A stretch of DNA of 38,632 nt, taken from assembly GCA_020402945.1 (NCBI GenBank), contig JADBYQ010000066.1, positions 1-38,632 on the forward strand. Reading direction: 5' to 3'. Origin of the DNA: Cytophagales bacterium. Its GTDB lineage: Bacteria; Bacteroidota; Bacteroidia; Cytophagales; Cyclobacteriaceae. The notes beneath the pieces were generated by a model. That model was given only the letters and a program-made list of their open reading frames with translations. It made no database searches and was not told where the DNA came from. Positions within the stretch are counted from its first letter, which is position 1. Each line of letters begins with the position of its first letter. The position numbers and the translations under genes are program-made. This document shows positions 33,779-38,632 of this stretch, piece after piece.

Positions 33779-34420
33779 ATGACAAAGGAAAACAGAGGGT
33801 CCATTGACCTCTCCCATAGCGAAATTGCCTTCTCAGTTAGGTATTCAATGATTGCCCGCGTGAAAGACACTTTCAAAATTTTTGAAGCGAGCATATACAC
33901 CACGGAAGTGATTTTTCCACTGCGGAGATTGATCTTTGGATTGATGTTACCTCTATCACAACGGGTGACTCTTAAAGAGATGAACACCCTTAAAACAAAC
34001 GAGTTTTTTGACGTCAAGAGTCACCATCAAATCACCTTTACAGCTAGAACGATGGCGAAGAAAGGATCAGATGTGAATCATGAATTGTGGGGAGAACTAA
34101 CAATGATCGGAATAACGAAAAACGTCAAGTTAGACGTTCAATTCGGAGGCATTTCGAAAGACACTTATGGAAATGAAAAGGCGGGGTTTTCGCTGACTGG
34201 AAAAATCAACTGTAGCGATTGGGGGCTTACCTGGAATGCGACTTTAGAAACCGGTGGTTTTACGGTTAGCGATGAAGTCACGATTTCCTGTGAGATGGAA
34301 TTGACCAACAAAGGGACAAAAGAATTGTCAGTGGAACTAGACCCCGTTGAAAGTAAACAGATAATAATTAAAAAGGGGCTCGTTTGCCGATTATGGATTT
34401 TTGAGAATACTATTACCTGA
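33779..34420 (+). pseudogene. YceI-family lipid-binding protein with compensating frameshifts
   Basis: The open frame reads like YceI at both ends (SIDLSHSEIAFSVRYSMIA; TLKTNEFFDV, ITFTARTM, LWGELTMIGITKNVKLDV, GFSLTGKINCSDWGL). Residues about 42-70 are unlike the family. In the neighbouring frame this part reads GSDFSTAEIDLWIDVTSITT, then GDS, stop (33973-33975), RDEH, which is the family sequence. So one base was lost near 33898-33903 and one gained near 33986-33990. The product would have a scrambled segment in the lipocalin-like barrel and is probably non-functional. Confidence 0.78.
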
Positions 34421-34498
34421 AAATTAGTGTAGCAATTTTTGCATCAATGCTACTTCATGTCTTTACCGACAGTTTGCGGGATTTTGAACCAAAACAAA

Positions 34499-34683
34499 AT
34501 GAATACGGCAGAGGTAAAGGGAAACTGGAACGAGAAAAAAGGAAAGTAAAAAAAGTTTGCGATGTTAACAGACAATGATTTGATGTTTGCAGAAGGGTAA
34601 AAAAAGGAGCGATGATGGGAAAGCTTCAGGTTTAACCCGGCAAGACAAAAGAGGAATTGCACAAGATCATTTCAGCACTATAG
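34499..34683 (+). pseudogene. CsbD-family stress protein, broken
   Basis: Reading from ATG 34499: MNTAEVKGNWNEKKGK, TAA (34547-34549), KKFAMLTDNDLMFAEG, then after a shift MMGKLQV, stop, PGKTKEELHKIISAL. This is the CsbD pattern (IKGNWNEQKGKLK, LGKTKEEL). At least two nonsense changes and one frameshift are visible. It is the fifth broken stress-related gene in 2.5 kb. Confidence 0.8.
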
Positions 34684-35033
34684 GTTTATATTCGTTGACT
34701 AGATCAAATGGAGACTCAGGTGGTGTCCATTTTTGTATTTCTGTTTCTTTTCGTTCATCCTAATTGCGTAATTTGAACGATCCGTATCTAAAAACTACGG
34801 TCAAGTTGCGTGATATGCGAATTTCTGTTTGTCGGGGATATTCATATTTACGTACAGCAGGGTTGGGCTAACTGAAGAATTCTTTGCTCATGAAATGGGG
34901 AAGAATTCCAAAAGTTTATCAAATGCACGATACCAGTTACTGTTATGAGAGGCCATTCAAACCAAATGACGTTATAGTCAAGTATTTGCTACTCTATTCC
35001 GACTTTTGACTTCTCTACTTCAATCTCAACTCT
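34684..35033. other. Gene-free stretch between CsbD remnant and PLD gene
   Basis: All frames are interrupted. No remnant, RNA or repeat was recognised. The right end faces the 3' end of the leftward PLD gene, and no clear terminator hairpin was seen there. Confidence 0.5.
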
Positions 35034-36200
35034 CTATTCCTGTTGACTCTTTCTAAAGGTAAACAATACAAGCATGAAACGGAGTAGATTATAAGCAGCC
35101 CACTGTAAAGCACGTTTTACGATATTTATTTCTTGTTTGTAAGACTCTTTCGTTACTTGAATACACTCTTTTTCAATGATATCTATCAGGGCATGTTCCG
35201 CTTGTTTTGCAAACTCATCATTTTTAACTTCAATATTCAATTCAATGCTGGCATAGGCACTTAGATTATTTATGTTATACGAGCCAACCGTTGTCCAGTG
35301 GCCATCACAAGTTGCTATTTTTCCGTGCAACACACTTTTTTGATATTCGTAAATCTTAATGCTGTACCGCATTAGCCAATCGTATAAATAACGCTCTCCG
35401 TATTTCGACAAGGATATATCAGACATTCCGGCTAGAATTAACTGTACTTTTACTCCCCGCTGAGTGGCTAGCCGTAGCTGCTTCCGAAAAGCTCGGCCTG
35501 GCAGAAAATAGGGAGACATGATAATAATCTTTGAGCTTGCGCCTTTCAACATTTGTAAGTAGCTCTTTGTGATTTCTGATTTACGTGCAACCCAATCATT
35601 CTGGTTGATCTTTATGGCACAGCCCTGTTTGCTGTCTTCGTTAATTTGGATGAGCCCGCTTGTCTTATGATGTGCAAAGGAAAATTTACCTTTGATTCTT
35701 CTTTTGCAAACCTGTTCCAGCTCGATAGACGCCTCACCCACGACATACGCAGCCCAGTCGAGCCACGCAATATTCTCGGGCATATCGTTGTATCGATCGC
35801 TGATGTTGAGCCCACATACAAGACTTTCTTTACTATCGATCACAATCACTTTGTGGTGCAGCCTTCTACCAAGGTAGAATTTCCTATTTTTGACATAGAG
35901 CGTAAACCATCGAAAATGGACGCCAGCATCTTTCATATCTTGAACAAATGACGTTGAAAGGCCTTTAGAAGCGTAGCCATCCAATAACAAATGCACCGCT
36001 ACATTTCTTTTGGCGGCAGCAATCAACGCGTGAGCTACTCTTCGCCCAGTGTCATCTTCATCAAAAATATAGATTTGAAAGTAGATCGTATCCTTTGCCT
36101 GATTAATCAACGCTTCCAGCATTTCAAAAAAGGCTAGCCCGCCTTTAATCAAGCGTACCTGATTAGAGTAGGAAAAACCGGCATGTAGGTGTTTTCGCAT
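35034..36200 (-). CDS. Phospholipase D / cardiolipin synthase family protein, 388 aa
   Basis: Two HKD motifs are intact: HHKVIVIDSKESLVCGLNISD (about residue 114) and HGKIATCDGHWTTVGSYNIN (about residue 291). There is no N-terminal pair of TM segments, so the layout resembles ClsB rather than ClsA; a C-terminal hydrophobic or amphipathic segment (LQWAAYNLLRFMLVLFTF) could attach it to the membrane. The likely activity is phosphatidyl transfer to make cardiolipin or related lipids. It is complete, in contrast to the genes to its left. Confidence 0.9.
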   Translation of the reverse strand: MRKHLHAGFSYSNQVRLIKGGLAFFEMLEALINQAKDTIYFQIYIFDEDDTGRRVAHALIAAAKRNVAVHLLLDGYASKGLSTSFVQDMKDAGVHFRWFTLYVKNRKFYLGRRLHHKVIVIDSKESLVCGLNISDRYNDMPENIAWLDWAAYVVGEASIELEQVCKRRIKGKFSFAHHKTSGLIQINEDSKQGCAIKINQNDWVARKSEITKSYLQMLKGASSKIIIMSPYFLPGRAFRKQLRLATQRGVKVQLILAGMSDISLSKYGERYLYDWLMRYSIKIYEYQKSVLHGKIATCDGHWTTVGSYNINNLSAYASIELNIEVKNDEFAKQAEHALIDIIEKECIQVTKESYKQEINIVKRALQWAAYNLLRFMLVLFTFRKSQQE

Positions 36201-36416
36201 GCTAAAGTGGAGTGCAACTATTAAAACTGAGCCAATTTAGAATGCTATTGGTCACTTTAAAAGGTCTCATTCAAAAAATAATGCAAACAAAGTGATGTAA
36301 ACTATTCTAACCACCGTGTAGAACAATATCTGCACACGCGGCAGCGAATAGCATGAATTGGGCGCACAAAAATTGGCTGAGTAATTGTTAAAGTGTTAAA
36401 CCTAACTAAAAAGAAT

Positions 36417-36649
36417 ATGAAAAATCTTGGAATTACTCTGATCATTAGCGGAGCTGTTATGATGGTATTTACCGGATTTAACATCGTCACAAAAAAAAGG
36501 TGGTAGACTTGGATGCCGTGGAAATTACCAGTGATGAAAAGATCCCCATTTATTGGTCACCCATAACCGGTGGCATAATACTGGCGACCGGTCTTTTAAC
36601 ATTTTTTGCAAGCCGAAAAAAAATCGAGTCGATAAAGACAAAGGCATGA
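36417..36649 (+). pseudogene. Small two-TM membrane protein, frameshifted in an A-run
   Basis: From ATG 36417 the frame reads MKNLGITLIISGAVMMVFTG, FNIVTKK and stops soon after. In the neighbouring frame the protein continues KVVDLDAVEITSDEKIPIYW, SPITGGIILATGLLTFFASR, KK, to TGA 36647-36649. The join is an eight-A run at 36491-36498. Combined it is a normal two-helix Bacteroidota membrane protein of about 77 residues. A real indel, polymerase slippage that restores the frame, or a homopolymer sequencing error are all possible. Confidence 0.75.
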
Positions 36650-36662
36650 AACCAACATTTGA

Positions 36663-37115
36663 TTGTCTTTAAGGTTACCGCTAAAAACAGAGAATCCGTG
36701 GGATACGTTTGAAACGATCTTTACCATTGGTTCTGTTCATAAGTGTACCATCATCAGCAAAAATGATAAAGGCGCTTCATTGGAGCTTCCTTATGGAATT
36801 GAGGGATTCTGTTCTGCCAAGAACTTAGTGAAAGAAGACAATGGAAAAGTAAAAGCCGGTGAAGCTTACGATTTCAAAGTGCTAGAATTCTCTAAAGACG
36901 ACAGACGCATAGGACTTAGCTTGAAGGCGATGACGCCTACCGAAGAGGCAGCTCCGAAAGCAGCTGCAGCTCCTAAAAAGGCCGCAGCCCCTAAAGGAAA
37001 GACCGTTGAGAAGATCAATCAGGAAGTGGAGAAGTCTACACTTGGAGATAATGAGGCTTTAAATGCATTGAAAGAAAAGATGAATGCGGCTGAGGCAAAA
37101 GGCGAAGGCAACTAA
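36663..37115 (+). pseudogene. rpsA: Orphan 3' fragment of ribosomal protein S1 gene
   Basis: Homology begins at about ENPWDTFETIFTIGS (36690). It covers the last S1 domain (IGSVHKCTIISKNDKGASLE, LPYGIEGFCSAKNLVKED, DFKVLEFSKDDRRIGLSLKA), the Ala/Pro/Lys linker, and the C-terminal tail. Full S1 of this phylum has several S1 domains and about 600 residues; everything before the last domain is missing. There is no ATG before the domain, only a TTG at 36663. The frame is undamaged and keeps a native-looking terminator, so the fragment is recent or under some constraint. A complete rpsA should exist elsewhere. Confidence 0.82.
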
Positions 37116-37136
37116 GTCTTTGCTGTATGTAAACAG

Positions 37137-37170
37137 AAGAAGGTGGCTTCGGTCACCTTCTTTTTTTTAG
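37137..37170 (+). terminator. Rho-independent terminator after the rpsA fragment
   Basis: AAGAAGGTG (37137-37145) pairs with CACCTTCTT (37154-37162) around GCTTCGGT, followed by a T run. This is a strong classical terminator, probably the native one of rpsA. Confidence 0.92.
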
Positions 37171-37213
37171 GGTTGTAATACCCCGGTTTTTTTTAGCGTT
37201 GTGTAAAAAAAAT

Positions 37214-37264
37214 GGTTCCGTGGCCGAGTGCCCCGATTGGTATCGGGGTGAGGTTTGCAAAAGG
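37214..37264 (+). pseudogene. tRNA-Cys 5' remnant interrupted by a palindrome
   Basis: GGTTCCGTGGCCGAGTG matches the start of the intact tRNA-Cys at 37288 apart from one base. An 18-bp palindrome then replaces the D-loop, and TGAGGTTTGCAAAAGG resembles the rest of the D stem and the anticodon arm. The variable loop, T arm and 3' acceptor strand are absent. It is a dead partial copy 74 bases upstream of the real gene. Confidence 0.8.
37231..37248. repeat. 18-bp palindrome in tRNA-Cys remnant
   Basis: CCCCGAT and ATCGGGG are perfect 7-bp arms around TGGT. It occupies the D-loop position of the tRNA-Cys remnant, as the 20-bp palindrome does in the tRNA-Arg remnant at 126-145, although the two sequences are unrelated. 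Confidence 0.85.
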
Positions 37265-37287
37265 GAATTTAGATATTGATTGAATAA

Positions 37288-37358
37288 GGTTTCGTGGCCG
37301 AGTGGCTGGGCTGAGCTCTGCAAAAGCTCCTACAGCGGTTCGAATCCGCTCGGAACCT
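37288..37358 (+). tRNA. tRNA-Cys(GCA)
   Basis: Acceptor GGTTTCG/CGGAACC (one T-G pair), anticodon stem GAGCT/AGCTC with loop CTGCAAA (anticodon GCA), T arm AGCGGTTCGAATCCGCT, and discriminator U73, which is the identity base of tRNA-Cys. CCA is not encoded. A terminator follows at once. Confidence 0.95.
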
Positions 37359-37361
37359 CTG

Positions 37362-37392
37362 AAACCTTGAGCCTTTGCTCAAGGTTTTTTTT
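37362..37392 (+). terminator. Rho-independent terminator after tRNA-Cys
   Basis: AAACCTTGAGC (37362-37372) pairs with GCTCAAGGTTT (37377-37387), followed by T residues to 37392. It separates tRNA-Cys from tRNA-Gly. Confidence 0.9.
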
Positions 37393-37441
37393 GCTAAAAA
37401 TGAATTTCAGGAAATTTGTATTTTTAGGCCGTCTTTAAAAA

Positions 37442-37514
37442 GCGGGAGTAGCTCAGTTGGTAGAGCGACAGCTTCCCAAGCTGTAGGTCGCGAGTTCGAG
37501 CCTCGTTTCCCGCT
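37442..37514 (+). tRNA. tRNA-Gly(CCC)
   Basis: Acceptor GCGGGAG/TTCCCGC (G-T at the last pair), D arm AGCTCAGTTGGTAGAGC, anticodon stem ACAGC/GCTGT with loop TTCCCAA (anticodon CCC), T arm with GAGTTCGAGCCTC. CCA is not encoded. Confidence 0.94.
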
Positions 37515-37633
37515 CTCCTGATAATCAAATAGTTAGGTTGTGTTTTGATCAAAAAAATAGTTGAACATCTTTTCTGCTTTGACACGAGTTTAACACAAAT
37601 AAGGAATTAGCCCCTATTTTGTTGGCGCAGTTT

Positions 37634-38372
37634 TTAATCACCCGATGTTGAATAGTAACGCTGATCTCGCCAGACGGCCAAGTCATGAACTTTTCGACCG
37701 ACAAGTATCTTATCCACTTTAAAAAAGTCCGATTGAAATTTAGCGACAACTTCAATTGGCCGCCTTATTAATGAGATTAAATCATGTAGTGTCTCGATCT
37801 CTCTAACTTTATCTAGTCGTTTTGAATGTCGGTAAGTGTCAAAAATTGCATTAAAAACCGGATTGAATAAGTTTGGGTCACCGTTGTTATAAATTATTAG
37901 GTCACCATTAATTAAATATTCATGGACAACTTTTCTGCATTCAGGGTCCCTGTGTCTTTCCTCTGGTGGACTCCCCGTTATTGAATGAAAAGTCTCTCTC
38001 GAATAAGAAAGTTCTCTCAATTCGACATATGCTGTATTAGCATAGTTTGAAATCAAGAATAGCTCTGGGATATATGTCCCTTCGATAAGTTCATAGCCAG
38101 TAACATGAAGCCCTATTCCATACTTCAACCATTGTCGTACTTTATATTCTGCTTTTAACTCTTGGGTTAATCTTAAAAACTTTGTTGTCCACAGGCATTG
38201 ATCCGGCTAACGAATCTTCCAAGCTTAAAATTTGAAATTCTGTCTTTCCTAACAAGCCTAGTGCGTTGTCAACGAGATAGTCAATTAGTTCAAAATATTT
38301 TGCTTTGCTCTTATCTTGACTATTCACCATTAAAGGGCAGACTAGAAATAAAACCACAAAAATTGTCCTCAT
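37634..38372 (-). pseudogene. Exported hypothetical protein split by a frameshift, about 245 codons
   Basis: The ATG at 38372 starts a signal peptide (MRTIFVVLFLVCPLMVNSQ) and a frame that ends at 38142. In the neighbouring frame the sequence continues sensibly as KVLRLTQELKAEYKVRQWLK, then YGIGLHVTGYELIEGTYIPE and on to 37634. The switch lies at a run of five A on the plus strand (38175-38179); removing one base restores a single protein. No family recognised. The part after the switch has no good start codon of its own, which supports one original gene. Confidence 0.65.
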
Positions 38373-38632
38373 TTGTAAAAACTATTTTAGTCTAATTTCT
38401 AATTAACCCTTGCAGGTATTGCCGCCATCATTTGTGTTTGCGCAGTAGTGCAATTTCGAAGCCGCGCCCTGTCCGCGTGACCAAAACGTTGAACGAAGAT
38501 ATAAACTTTGGGCTACACGTCAACGCACCATTGCGCAAAGCTTCTATGCTATAAAAAGTGAGGCGTCTAGGGAGAAAGGTAGTCCTTCACTAACGTAGTG
38601 TTGGCTACAAATAATTAGTTGAAACGATAACC
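38373..38632. other. Gene-free end of window
   Basis: No convincing coding frame, RNA or repeat was seen. It must contain the promoter of the leftward hypothetical gene. The right half is somewhat richer in G and C than the gene before it. Confidence 0.5.

Noticed and set aside
1-38632. CRISPR arrays, rRNA genes, riboswitches, phage genes
   Set aside because: None was seen when reading both strands; the repeats found are short palindromes, modules or IS termini without regular spacers.

Overview
The window looks like a chromosomal segment of a Bacteroidota bacterium, most likely of the order Cytophagales. The evidence is a SusC/SusD pair, several TonB-linked outer-membrane proteins with carboxypeptidase-like N-terminal domains, Bacteroidota-only families (DUF4270, DUF5690, a GG-leader peptide precursor), few clear Shine-Dalgarno sites, and an Ala/Pro/Lys-rich ribosomal protein S1 tail. 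No species can be named from the sequence alone.

Layout. (1) 1-485: a tandem GIY-YIG nuclease / tRNA-Arg(ACG) repeat in which the nuclease stop codon lies inside the tRNA; an upstream tRNA remnant carries a 20-bp palindrome. (2) 571-3058: a DUF4270 lipoprotein overlapping a Kelch lipoprotein. (3) 3061-10607: a phosphonate-type catabolic block with a PhnZ-like HD oxygenase, a phosphonatase-like HAD hydrolase, a DUF5690 MFS carrier, a PHP phosphatase, a TIGR03364-type FAD oxidase, a secreted purple-acid-phosphatase-like enzyme and an XRE-cupin regulator. (4) 10849-23908: SusC, SusD, two tandem lipoproteins with a YncE-like propeller fused to a phosphoesterase, and a second TonB-dependent receptor, followed on the other strand by TonB, a small membrane protein and an ECF sigma factor (to 25525). 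(5) 25740-29490: a dead IS1380-family element, a carboxypeptidase-regulatory-domain secreted protein, a short RiPP-like precursor, and an IS5-family remnant. (6) 29536-37115: an intact P-type cation ATPase and an intact PLD/cardiolipin synthase-like gene amid a run of broken stress genes (aldehyde dehydrogenase fragment, UspA, PRC-barrel, YceI, CsbD, a two-TM protein) and an orphan 3' piece of rpsA. (7) 37214-37514: a tRNA-Cys remnant with a palindrome, then intact tRNA-Cys(GCA) and tRNA-Gly(CCC). (8) 37634-38372: a frameshifted secreted hypothetical protein.

How it may work together (inference). Secreted and surface phosphohydrolases would free aminophosphonates or phosphate from larger molecules; SusCD with TonB would import the product; DUF5690 would carry it across the inner membrane. 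The FAD oxidase would then make an aldehyde from an aminoethylphosphonate for the phosphonatase-like HAD to cleave, while the PhnZ-like enzyme cleaves a hydroxylated analogue. The XRE-cupin regulator, next to a perfect palindrome and divergent from susC, is the natural controller. The two most unusual signals are this locus, which resembles a polysaccharide utilization locus but for phosphonate or phosphate esters, and the tRNA-linked duplications, where palindromes sit in the D-loops of partial tRNA copies at both ends of the window.
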